NCBI RefSeq assembly: GCF_020085105.1
Contig: NC_058051.1
Location: 25,949,455-26,013,454 of the forward strand
Reading direction: 5' to 3'
DNA from: Siniperca chuatsi
Taxonomy: Eukaryota > Chordata > Actinopteri > Centrarchiformes > Sinipercidae
DNA: 64,000 bases
The first letter of the stretch is position 1. Every line of letters begins with the position of its first letter. A program made the position numbers and the translations under genes. Below are positions 26,711 through 38,932 of this stretch, piece by piece. The notes beneath the pieces were generated by a model. The model saw only the letters and a program-made list of their open reading frames with translations. It ran no database searches and was not told where the DNA came from.

Positions 26711-29702
26711 ATGACTGTTTGAAAGAAGCATCTAGTGGACCAAATCTGTGAAAAAAAATGTTGTCCTGTAATTCACATGCTGATATACCTGAGATTAAAT
26801 AGAAAAGGAAACTGCAGTGTTTTTTAGTCAAACTGGGACAAAGAAAAATATTCTGATATATAAATGGGATATCTCGGATTGATTTCTCCTTTCAATCCAT
26901 TTTGTATCTTTTCATTGCTAACATTCCAATGTGACTGTTTCATTTTACTAGCACCCTGTAGTTTAAATTGGAAAATAAAAGGCGAAAAATAAATAACTTT
27001 TTATGAATTGTCATGTTTTCAGTCTCATTTTATTAAAAAAAAAATCAATCATAAGAAAGAGCAATGGGATTTTTAACCACAGAAACATGTGCACATGTAC
27101 TTACAAACACGCACGCAAATACATACATCTGTGCTCTAACACACATTGAATTTAAATCCCATACAGCCCATAAGGTCACACAGCTGGTTTGCATAAGCAG
27201 TAGTAATGACATCACTTCACACTGTTTTGTCTTCCACAGTTTGGGTGGGGCAGCGGAAACATCCACCAGCTGTCTTTTCGAAAAAGCACAGGACATGTTC
27301 ATGAGCACCATGTTAGTCCTGGTTCGACTCACTATCCATCATCACGGTTATATACATATTTTTAATTTATTTTCTGTCACCATGCATTGTATGTGACAGT
27401 GTGACTAGCTTATTTCCCGCTCACATCCTTCTTTTATCACAAGATCAAGCTCCATGTGAATTCCTACCCTGCCCTGTCCCCTTCCACACCCTACAAGGAA
27501 AATATTTCCTCAAGGCCATTGAGTGGTGCTGTAGAACAGTGCTGTTGTCACAATATGCCACAACCATTAAGCCATCACAAAAAGCACATACCATAGACAT
27601 AAATATATAGGCTTAAATGTGGTCATCTACAATTTGAGACTGCTGCACGGTGCAAATTTAAACGGTGTAAATCCAAGTGGACGTGAACATCGCTGTATGT
27701 ACAGTATATACACTCAGACATCTCTGTTATTTGCAGCCTATTTGACCTTGAACTCTGGGAGGTGAATCACCAGCTAAGATGTTATTTTACACACAGTGTC
27801 TAGATTAAAGAAACCAACAGACTTCACCCAAGTAAGACTATCAAGTTCACTTCTCATTTAATTGTCTGCTCCACATTTACTCATTCTTAAGGCTCTCTCT
27901 AAATCTCTGTCAAACTCACTCAAATTTCACACACACACAGAAGAAAATCCATATTTTCCCACTTAAACCTTAATAGTAACTTGCCATGCAGATAGTTTGA
28001 TTTGCCCAGGTTTTGAGATAAGCATCTCTGGGTGTTCTGCCACTGGCCCAATACAATGGTGATTTGTGCAGCTTGCAGCATTTAAAAATAAACAGCAACA
28101 TCTCTTTCTCTGTTCACAAGGTCTTGTAAACATTTTGCCTTGGAACTATTTTCTATGAAAACTGTTAACAGTGCACTGTGTGGATTATCCAGAGTAAAGC
28201 AGACATTGTTTCTGGAAAGAGATGCTTTTGATTTTTTTTTTATATAATTTTTCAGTTCTGTGAGCACCACTCCATTGTATTGGGGTTTGTGGCAGAAATA
28301 AAATGAATAAAAATGTTTTCTTTGTCATTTGGATGAACCGACCCTTTAAATTTTCCACCCATTGGCCCCTGTACCCCTACAGTACATCACTCCAAATCGT
28401 CTCTTCCACAGCTTTTCTTAAATGTCACACAAGTTCCCCAGCTCCAGCCTGCTCCCTCCCATCCTTCATCCCATCCAGCTCTTAAGTTCCCCCACCTCTC
28501 TATTCCACCATCCAGCCAAGAGTAGTGTATGTGCTGTGGAATCTGGGATTGTGAACAAAACTCAGCTGGTTGTTTTTATTGTGGGGTGGCTCCCCCCTCA
28601 GTGTAGTTACAGCTGCCAAATACGTCATGTTTTCCTTCTTCATGCCAAAGCACGCCCCTTCTAAATTCATTGATGGTAAGATAATATTGGGTGGAATGGG
28701 AGGGTTGGAGGTAAAGGAGAGCACACAAGAGACCGAGTGGGACCCTGAGGTCAGGAGGTGTGGTCTGCAGGGTGAGCCTGTGATGAAGATTAAAAGCTGA
28801 TTTCAGGTTCATCAAAAGGTGGCAGTATTAGCAAAGGAGTCCATCAAGTCTTCGATCCTGCATTATAAAGGATATGAAACATTAGGTGACAATTTAAATA
28901 ATCATTATAATACATTTTTTACTGCAGACTCCTCATAACTGTCTGTTACATCATGTCTCTCCTCTTCCCGAGTTTCCTGTTCTAGGAGAAATTACAATAA
29001 GGAATGTTTACCAACTTCCTTCCTCTCAGGAACTTGGTATGTATGGGGTTGACAATGAGTGGAAAACTGTGAATGAGACAACATGACCTATCTGAAGCTT
29101 GAGCAATAACAAGATCTTCTCTGTTAACAAGTTTTCCCAGTATGAAAACTCAAATTCAGTGATTATTACAGGCACACCATGTAATTATTCCCAGAGCAAT
29201 TAAGCACGAGACAGATACAGTAAATATCAATCCACATGCTGGGGAATCTTGATATTCTCCTTTCTTCTGTCATCACAACCTGGAAAAGAAAGAAAGCCAT
29301 CAGGTTAAGGAGCAGATTATTAAAATCAGTGAAGCAGAAATTAATTTAATCATATATCTAAAAAAAAAATATGGCTTAAATCTGCAATAACCGAATTTTT
29401 ACCACTTGAGGGCAGCAGAAATCAACTGTGAACACAACACTGACATATTGTCTTCTTTTAATTTGATATGGCGGTCTTATTAGCAAACAGTTGCCTATTA
29501 ACACAAACAGCAGATATGAAGCAACATTAGCATTCATTTGGAGTCATGTGTCTGGCCACCTGGCGAATGTAAGTCCAATAGTGACTCTTCTTTTAGCTGG
29601 GTTTTTTGGTTTCCACCAACTCCTGGGGGAAATATCCAACCAGCTAATAATAGCCGCAGTTTGTGTCCCATGATTCATTAGCATACAGTATATTCGGGTC
29701 GT

Positions 29703-30090
29703 AGAGGTAAAGATAATTAACCGGCGATGATTGAAAAACCCAGGTCATTTTCAAAAGACTTACTGTTGTTCTGAAGGTATTTCCAAAATCCCCACAGACT
29801 CTTCCACCTGGATAAAAAAATATCCCGTCTGCTGAATGGTAAAAAAGGCTGTTGTTGCGCCGTCTCCCAATCAAAACAAAGATGGCAGCCCACCGGCTAC
29901 CTGGGCAGGAAACAGAGTGTCGCAAATTGGGAAACGGGTTAAAAATGTTTTTTATCGTGCAGCAGGTGGACTATGTCTTCATCCAGATCGTTAGAAAAGT
30001 TTCTGGGGATTCTGGAAATACCGTCAGAACGGCGGTAAGTGCTTTTAAACCACCGGTTTAAATGTCGGTTAATTGCTGATGGTTACCTCT
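29703..30090. repeat. Imperfect inverted repeat, arms of about 110 bases
   Basis: The left arm (about 29703-29812), read as reverse complement, aligns with the right arm (about 29980-30090). Shared words include CTGGGGATTCTGGAAATACC against GTGGGGATTTTGGAAATACC, followed in both by TCAGAAC and GTAAGT, and later GGTTAATT and TACCTCT. The spacer is about 170 bases. It is probably two inverted copies of one repeat or a decayed long-TIR element; the flank at 29380-29700 also looks repeat-derived. Confidence 0.5.
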
Positions 30091-30906
30091 GTGACCCCAT
30101 GTATGCCAATATATGACAGGCACTAACTTGGGCTAGCTGCGAAGTGCTCTAATTACTAACTTTTTCTGCCATTTGTTGCTGGGTATGTATGGTACAGTGG
30201 GTTTAGCAGAGCCGCTTATTGTTGCTGGAAACGACAGCTGTGTAGCGTGAACCAGAACAGTACAGTTGCAGTGATAACACAATGAACTGAAAGATACTAA
30301 AACGCTCAGTAGAGCTGAAGTGAAAATACTTTACCACTACCAGTAACCACTTTAACATACAAGTAGCCATGTGATGCATTATTTACATAAAAATGTTGAT
30401 TTATAGCAAAATATTTGTTAAAAGTAGGCTAAAAGAAAATGGTAAGAACATTTCCAAAAGATGAAGACATAGCAAACTTATAGGCCAAGCTAGAAAAACC
30501 ATGTATCCAGGTTCTGCATCCACATATAGTCAGAGTAAATATATGAGTGCTAATATAATACAATATAATAGCTCTCAATAGTTGAATCTGAAAGTATCTG
30601 CAGATAGAGGTGAGGTGGATGGATATCTGGCTGCTTGCTCAGATCTGGACCTGGTAAGGAAGTTACTATACAAATCTGTAAAGATAATGTTACTGTGTGA
30701 GGACAACACAACTCTAGCTGTTTGACCTATTTTAGTTTTTTAAGACTAAACCAAGTAACCACTAACCAATCAACTAACTAATTCATAACAGAGCGAATGC
30801 AGTTTGAGCAGGTCTCTGAAAGTAACAAGAGGAACTTGAAGAACTCTACTTGAACTTAATGAAATGGTTTATGTTTTTGACATCTTGGCAGCAGTGAATG
30901 TTTTTT

Positions 30907-30924
30907 TGTTTGTTTGTTTGTTTG
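30907..30924. repeat. (TTTG)n short tandem repeat
   Basis: Four to five TTTG units in a row. Confidence 0.8.
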
Positions 30925-32399
30925 CATGAACACAACAGTGTGCATCCACCCACGCTCACACAGACATTCTCTTAAAATCCAAAGCGCATGACAACTGGAG
31001 AGAAACTTAATATACTTTCACATGCTTTGAAAAAAAAAAAACATGCATCATGGGAAATGTACTATGCAGTTTCAAAGCTGGGATCCACATTAAGGGAGGG
31101 GCCCACTGTAAGACAAATATGGGGCCCCACTGACTAATGTGCACACATGAGGGAGTGACCAGACACGTCCTAAATGTAACTGTCCCATCAGACAGCCGTG
31201 TCAAAGGCCAGACAGTTTTTGATCAATTCTTGTGTAATGAAAGTTTACACTTTCAGCCCTGATTAAAAAGTCACTACAAAATGTGTTTAGTGGTAATAAA
31301 CTGCAGGTTCTTGGCATGTGTGTTCATATACTTTATATGAACTTTTTTAAAGACTTGTATCTGTTTATAGAATTTGCTTTATAGTATCTCTCTGGAATTT
31401 CTAAAATTGCTAAAATCACTGTTTAAATGAAGATGCGCTGCATTATAAAAGCAACAAATATACTAATGAACAAACGAAAATTGAAAAGCTCACATTTAAT
31501 ATTTTGTCTCCATAGACACCTAAACAGCAAATAACTACGGAAAATTAAATTCATACCCCGTCTGTTTCCTGCACATTGCTCTGTGCTGTCGTCTATTCCC
31601 AACATCTGCTGAGGGAAACAATCTGGAAGGTATTGTCTCTTTTTTTCCAGTGATGCAACTATCCACAGAAGGCACACATTACACCCTGTAGTAAACTGTA
31701 GACCACGCAGTTGATTGTATAATAATGATAATTTTCTAAAGCTGATTTAAGTGCTGCAGACAAATTGCACAATAACACTACATACTAACAAGTCTAATTT
31801 ATCAGGCTGATAAAAATGTGTGATATTAGCCTCTAAATACTTTAACTAAAATGTTAATTTAAAATGTTCAAACAGGCGCATACACAACATTGTGCAAGTG
31901 ATTTACACCAGCCCACATTGAAATAATCCCAATTTTAGATAGAGTTACACATACAGAGGAAAGTGTAGTTTGAATGTGATATTGTGGGGTTAGGATGCCC
32001 CCTGCTGTGGCCTTAGGGGCGAACTGGGGGTAAACTAAAAACAGCAAAGTCAGAGTCAAAAGAAACAAATAAAAAGCAAACTCAAAGCAAACAGTTTGTA
32101 TAATTTTAGAAATATGATAAACTTCAGCCTTGTGGGAGTCCACATGCTGCTTTTTCTCATACACATTATGTGAACTACAGTCTGAACAGTACTAATAAAG
32201 CTGCTTGGGAATGTGTTGAAGTGCTCATCATCATCACTGCTAATTCCATGCTATTTGGATCTATTACCATGTATTTCAACATAGAGTGTGAATATTTGTA
32301 TTGACTGGGCGTGTTTTCCTTAAGTATACAACATGCTAATCATACCGTTGCACTCTCGCTCCCTAAAAGAGAGGAAAGAAAGGGAATTTAAGCTAAAAC

Positions 32400-32645
32400 C
32401 CGGAAGTGCACAGAAGGGAATCCTCTCGTTTCGTCTGTCCTCCTTCCCGCTCTGCGCCTGTTTGTAAACATGCGTCAAAAGCATGTGATCCTCTCGACGC
32501 CTTTTAGGGGGGACGTCCAATCAGGAAAAGGGGGTGTGTGCGAGTGGGCCTGGCTTGGTTGTGTTGCTGTGAAAATGTCGATGGATAAGGTTTTTCATTA
32601 GTGCAGGGGACCACTCTCGATTTGATAATAACTGGGAGGTTGATG
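32400..32645 (+). promoter_or_regulatory. CpG-richer promoter-like stretch of the mir-29 primary transcript
   Basis: CpG dinucleotides are denser here than in the surrounding AT-rich DNA (for example CTCTCGACGCC, GGGACGTCC, GTGCGAGTGG). A CCAAT box reads CCAATCAGG near 32518. It directly precedes a candidate first exon with a strong donor at 32717, and mir-29 lies 10.4 kb downstream on the same strand. No TATA box is seen. Promoter function is inferred. Confidence 0.45.
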
Positions 32646-32716
32646 GGAGGTTATGGCAGCGGTGACGGAGTAGTAATAGTAAAGGAACCGGACGTGTTAC
32701 GAAAGAGGCGCTGTCG
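32643..32716 (+). ncRNA. Candidate host-transcript exon 1, with an open short reading frame
   Basis: It ends in the strong donor TCG|GTAAGT. From the ATG at 32643 it is open for 24 codons plus two bases (MGGYGSGDGVVIVKEPDVLR and on). This frame continues in phase through the next candidate exon. A tiny upstream frame (MSMDKVFH) precedes it. Treat it as a non-coding exon unless translation is shown. Confidence 0.4.
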
Positions 32717-33115
32717 GTAAGTCATCTCCCCTTCCAAGAGAAGCTATTTATTTACAACAGTGAACAGCTCCAGTATATGGATAGGTTGTAGTGCGTCTAT
32801 GGTGGACGGTAGGCTGTTTTTGTAACGTATAGTAACATGCTTCATTTGTTTTTTGTTTTCTTATATGATGTTTGTATAATGTTACAATTTCCATACTTGT
32901 TAAATGTTTCATTGTTTGTAAAACTGTTAAAATGTATTTTCTTATTAAATACATTTTTATTAAATAAATAAGAATTACGCATGCCCGTGAATTGATTATT
33001 ACGATGTAGTGCGCAGTTTCCAACGTTACCCGGAAATCAGCAAGTTATTTGCTCTCAGCTGTTTCCTTATAAAACATGTCTGTGCGTGTTTGTTTCTCAT
33101 TTTCTTCGGAGCCAG

Positions 33116-33202
33116 TGAGAGGGCAGAGGAGCAGGGTGGGATGGAGAGGTGTGCTGGATGCTTGCTGCAGGAGGATGTTGCGCACTTCAATTTACCTCAG
33201 GA
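33116..33202 (+). ncRNA. Candidate host-transcript exon 2
   Basis: It is bounded by the pyrimidine-rich acceptor TTTTCTTCGGAGCCAG and the donor GGA|GTGAGT. It is 87 bases long and keeps the upstream short frame open (ERAEEQGGMERCAGCLLQED and on). No known domain is recognised. Confidence 0.35.
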
Positions 33203-36200
33203 GTGAGTGGTCTGTGCATCCATGCGGTACTGCGTAATGATTTAATTCATGAGGTAGATGTTGTTGTTGTCTATGTCTATTAATGTTTGTTTGTTTGTAG
33301 CAGTTTAGAGTTGAATATAATTGATTCAGCTTGATGTCAAAATGATAAGTAGCAGGATACTAAGTTTAATTTAAAGTTACAGAGGAGGTAAAAAATACTT
33401 TAATACTTGTGTACTGTCAAAAAAAATTCATAAGGTAAACTATATATTGCTTTTCAGGAAGTTTATATTAAAGGCTACTGACTTTGAATTTTGTTACTAT
33501 TGCACCTGTCAGTGTCATGCTGTGTGAAATACCATTTCCAGCTGAGCATAGTGTATTTAAATTGTAACATGTGTAAAGAAATGTAAAATTAGTTATCACT
33601 TCATTCAATAGCCTTTTGCTGTATATAGGTCTAAAGTTAAAATTATGCAAGATTGTTTTTCCCATTGTTCATTTGCAGAAATAGATTTTCTTGAATGAGT
33701 TTATTTTTTAAAGACATTATTCATTCCTTCTAAAGGCTAATTTTTGTTGTTTGTAAATAAATAGTGCGTATGCCTGCTGTGCCAGCACCTTGACTCAGCT
33801 CCATCCATCCAGAGGTTTCTATGTCATACGCACTTTTTATTCCTGATGTAAACAAACCCTCCAAAAGCAATACTCTTAGTCAACACAGGATGGCGTATTT
33901 CTGCAGGCTTAGATCTTGTACTGAGCATGAGGTTATCAGAAACAGTCTTCTAGGAATGAGAAACATATTATATTGGGAAGTATTGATGCAACACTACAGA
34001 GTGAGGGTAAAACAGCAGTTTGCACAGCCAGTGAGTGTATGTTTTTATTAATTTTGTGATTCATAACTTTGTTGACAGAAAGACTGGCACATCCATCTGT
34101 TGTGCTTAGGAAAAATTGCCTGACATCTCTTGACGTCAAAACCCCAGACTGACTGCAGTCGACTGACCGCTTGATTTGCTGACTGCTTCAGAGGCATAGT
34201 AAGAGAAAATGTTGTTCAATGGTGTGATAGAATGGGCTCTAAGGATATAAATATATTGGAGAATAAATTGAAATTGCTTGCCTTCCAGATCAATATTGTT
34301 ATTCCTCACAGAGGGGAAAAAAGGTATTACTTTCAACTTTCTGCGCAAGGTAAGAGCCACTACACTTCACAGCAAACACAGCCAGCAACATCTTGGACGA
34401 GTGGCACAACAGTGCAGCAGTTCACTGTTTATATCAATTATTGTCAAGAAGTCATAGCTGAATAAAACTCGGCCAGCTGCATATTTGCATTATTTAAGTG
34501 CAGGGTGTGGCCAGTGGTCAGCAGTCATATACATATATACAACCAAAATTATAAAAGTTTACAATTGCACAAAGTGTTACATTATATCTGTATAAAGGTC
34601 ACTTTTCTCTGATTTTGATGCCAGAAACTGCTGAGCTGAAGGGAAACATTTGAATTCACTGTGTAGTATGTTCGACATGTCTCGAGATAATGCCTGGGAT
34701 TTTCTCAGGACCTGCTGAGGATAAAGCTCTCCAAGACTTCTTTTTCATCATACAGTGTGTGATGCTGGAACACATGCTGACGTTTCCAGAGAGATCCTGT
34801 TTACATTCTTCTGAGTGGTAACTGCAAACCAGGTAATTTATTTTCAATAAAACACTGTAAAAATGCAATACCACGTTTTGCCTAAATGTATGTGTGAGTG
34901 CATTTAGGAGCTATGCCCATTGTTCCCAATACAGCCAAAAACGATATCAATGGAGCTGACTGGGCACCTTTCCAAGGCAGAGATTAAGGTTTAGGAAGTG
35001 GAACAGGCATGGCTGATTGATGACATGGCTAAAATTAACACACTGCCCACTGGATGAGGAGCATAAATAGCAGACAGGAAGGACCAGCACTTGGATGTAT
35101 CTTTAAAGCTGTAGCGTGTCTCTGTCAGCATAAACACAAACCACTGTCACAGTAAAACCTCCTGTTGTCGTTAGAGGCTACAGGCTGCATCAAGTTGGGA
35201 AAAGCAAGAATTCCCAACTTATCAACAATGCTGGAACATCAGTAATAATTGGGTATGAATATAGTAGAACCGCTATGCGCATATGACAGCATTCAATATA
35301 ATATTTAATGCATCAGTTATTTGATATAGCGTGCAAAGTAATACAAAAAAAAAATCTTTTATCCAGTCTTGTAATGTAGCACCAAACACAGTCAAGTGCT
35401 CAACTTGCATTCATATTCCTTAGTGTTATTGTAGTTATCTTGCATAGGATGCACATAGACTGAGGACATCTTTATCCTAGCAGAGCAGATAGACCTCAGT
35501 CTTCAGATCGATACCCTCAGCATCTACCAGTCTGCTCAGAGCAAACATGCTTTGATCCCTCAGATCCCTTACATTTCCTACATAGCTCGAGGGTGAAAGC
35601 TGATTCTTTTACCGATGCTCTCCTTTCTCAGTCCTGTAAGGTGAAGCGGTGGGCCCCATATCCCCTGGCTCCAATGGGGAATTAGGACATCATGAACTAC
35701 AAGTGCTTTAGGAAAGAAAATGTACAGCCACATGAAATGCCAGATGAAAATCTAGACTTGTAACTGGAGGATAATGGAAAATTTCAGACATTAAAATAGA
35801 GGGATGGTTTGTGCTTTAAAAGCTCTACCAAGCCTTTAAAATATCTGACGTAAAACTACAAGGTTTAGGCGGTCAGTGAGACCGCACTGCAGCATAGAAA
35901 ATATTCTTACGTAGTTGACTGCAGTTCAACAGTTAGCCAACAGTTATGATGTTTGGAATAAACATTGTCCCCTGTGGAAGTATTTTTCCAGGTTTTTAAA
36001 AATTATGAATTCTTTATTAAGGCAATTGTTGAATGCGCACATTGTCGTATATCTCTATAATAAATAGGTGTGGTGGTGAGCTGACAAAGACTTTGTTTTC
36101 CTTTTGTTAACTGAGACAAAGCTTTTATTTCAGCTTAGCATATAAAGGGGACTTTATGCTTCACAAATGCAGACTGACCTAATGGTCACAGCCTTGTTGA

Positions 36201-36793
36201 GAACAGACAAGCTCATAAAAGAGACAGAACCAAGCTTGTTCCTCTTATTACCCTGCTGAACACTGTTTGCAGTATTGCAGTGGTAACTACACTAACACAA
36301 ATAGGCTAATTTGACATATTTAAGACCTACTACCATAACATTCAAACTTTTTTTTTCATTTGACCAACCTTTCCCCAAACGAATTATAGATGTTAATAGG
36401 GAGAATTCGTTCATAGTTTATGTATCACAATTTGAAATTTGTACGTTTATAGAATCCTAGTATAGTTTGATCCCCTTTGATGTTCATATATCATGACACA
36501 GCCCAAATAACCAGCTGCGCTGTACCTCGCTGCTTTCTGTTACGTGGTGCTTGAGTTAGTAGTAGTATCCCTGAGTGCTGGATGGATACTGTAGCATTCA
36601 CAAGGCTGTAGGGCTATACAGTTAAGCCAAAGTGACTTGTTTAATGGAATGTTCCACATTTGTCTTGACTCATATTCATGTCATAAGTCAAATGAGATTA
36701 TTTCAATGATTGTTGATTTTGGGGCACAATGTTTTGGTTTCACACTCACTTGGTTTTCTCACTTGGTGTTTTTCTCCTTTTATCTTCCCGCAG

Positions 36794-36839
36794 CTCCATT
36801 GTCTGATTGACATTACAAATGGAAAATCATCTGATCAAG
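36794..36839 (+). ncRNA. Candidate host-transcript exon 3
   Basis: A 46-base segment between the acceptor TTTTATCTTCCCGCAG and the donor AAG|GTATGTG. The short frame from the first two candidate exons would stop four codons into this exon. Splice sites are good; function is unknown. Confidence 0.4.
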
Positions 36840-38288
36840 GTATGTGAACAATTAGGTAAAACTGCAAAGCAAATTCTTAAAATAAACTCTGCTAATGTTT
36901 GACAGAACCAAAACAAACTATTTATAAGATGCAGTCCTTTTAAAGGAACAGCTACATTCCTGGTTTACATTTAATACAATACACTTTATTTAGTATTAAT
37001 ATTATAATAGCATGCATTAGTTTACAGAAATGTTTTTCTTGTCATTTTACGATTCATGATTAGTTTAACTGGAACAGTATTAGTGTATTTCGAATAGAAG
37101 CAGTGGATAAAACACTGCTCTGCGTTTTCTTTAGGGCAGAACTGTGGTAGGAAGCACCTAGAACTGAATGAGGAAGTACATGTGATAGGCCTATTCATGG
37201 TTAAGGGTCAGAGTGTGGTTGTGACGGTCAATCACCTCACACTGTATACTTTTTTTCAACACTTGCTCCACTCTGGAGGTAAAAAGTACTAACGTTGAAT
37301 GAGGAACACCATGCCTTCTACGTCAGAAATCACTATATTAACCAACACATGGTTACAAAAGAATCACATAACGTAATATGTGTAAATATTCCCTTTGGTG
37401 CAGATTCAGTGGAATTCCTCAATAGACTGTATTTAAAAAGCCAAAAGACCATCTGAGTGCTTATAGAACTGATACACAAGGTGGTGATGTGCCTTTAAAA
37501 CCAGTGGGTTGTCAGGTGATCGAGGAGGCTCAGTCAGTTCAGCCTCACAGACATAGGAGCCAGAGTGCGTCTCTAGCCGAAAGCAGAGAGGAGAGCACCA
37601 GCGGAGAGGAGAGGGAGAGAGACCCAATTATAAGGGGACATGGGGGGAAATGGGGACACAGCAACGTCACAGAGTGGGGGAAAGGGAGCCATGGTGGTAG
37701 GGTCCCTTTAACTGCAGTCTGCTCATGCTCACTTGCCTTGTGTGGCAGCTAGCAAGTGTGTTTGTGGCTCAGCTTGATCAAGAAGTTGGGTTGTGTAGAC
37801 ACAACAGTGGTATAAAAGCACAGAGAATTAAGTGCTGCGTCACACTCGGGAAGAGGAATAGCGTGATCATGCGCGCGTGTGCACGCCTGTACATGTGTGC
37901 GTGCATGCGCACGTACATATGCATTTGTGTGGGGTCTGCTCTGGATCTGTGTATATGTTAGTTCGAAGTAGCAGTCTAATAGCAGTTCTGCTTTTGCAAC
38001 AAGATGAAAATAAAGAGTGCGTGTTTGAGAGGAAAGCAGAAAGGGAGAGAGAGGGAGATACAGAGAGGGAGGGACAGCAAGTCAGAGAGTGAGAGAGAGA
38101 GAGAGATTTTGGATTAGTTGCTACGTCACTTTTTCATGTCAGGAGAAACAGAAGCTGAGATAACAGAAGCCCAGAGTCATCGAGTTTTCCACCTGAAGTG
38201 GACACAATGGTTTCGGACAACCTCGGCTTTCTCCTCCTCTTCCTCTTCCTCCTTGGTAGTTTTGATCTGCTCTGCCTGTCGCTACTAT

Positions 38289-38383
38289 ATGTGTGTGTGT
38301 GTGTGTGTGTATGTGTGTGTGTCTGTCTGTGTGTGTGTGCGTGTGTGTGTGTGTGTGTGTCTGTGTGTGTCAGTGTGTGCTGT
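38289..38383. repeat. Compound (TG)n/(TGTC)n microsatellite
   Basis: TG runs interrupted by TGTCTG, TGCG and TGTCAG units. Confidence 0.93.
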
Positions 38384-38900
38384 ATAGTTCCTGTGAGCTG
38401 ATATCGGGAGTTTCAACATGGATGCTGAAGATGTGACAGTTTCTCTAGGTTTTGATAGCATGGTAAGGTGTGTGTTGAGTGGGCAGAGGTGCGACAAAGG
38501 GGTTAACAAAAGAATATTCTGGAAGGTTCTTAATATCACAGCGAAGCTCAGTCAGGAATGTTTTGCAGAGAATTATAGAGGTATTCAAACATTGCTTTTT
38601 TTGCCTCCATCACCGCAAGGAATACGGATGATTATATTTGTGCAAATAGGTGAATACAATCATGCATGGTGCCGTCTGACCTATTATGAAACAGTATTAT
38701 ACATTTAATACACCATTATATGGGACTGTGTACAGATGCAGCCAGGTGGGCATTACAGCAGCCAGATAAGTTCGCTGTTGAATTCAGCCAAGAAGGCTTT
38801 TTATGTCACTACATATGTACATATATGTGTCTGTGTTCGAACAGTTGACTGCTGGCCTACTTGTTGTGGTTAACTCTTGATGGAGTTGAAGGAAAGAGTG

Positions 38901-38903
<3 letters not shown>

Positions 38904-38931
<28 letters not shown>

Positions 38932-38932
38932 G
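38904..38932. repeat. (GA)n microsatellite
   Basis: A GA dinucleotide run of about 29 bases. Confidence 0.92.

Larger units (their letters stand above)
26980..32400. other. Intergenic DNA between cd34 and the mir-29 locus
   Basis: No exon of a recognisable protein was found. The stretch contains dispersed-repeat-like DNA around 29380-30090, including an inverted repeat listed separately, and a short (TTTG)n tract at 30907-30924. Confidence 0.6.

Noticed and set aside
38198-38401. Signal-peptide-like frame MVSDNLGFLLLFLFLLG before a (TG)n tract
   Set aside because: The hydrophobic run comes from a CTC/TTC-rich stretch, and the rest is microsatellite. A donor-like GGTAGT follows, but no downstream exon in phase was found.
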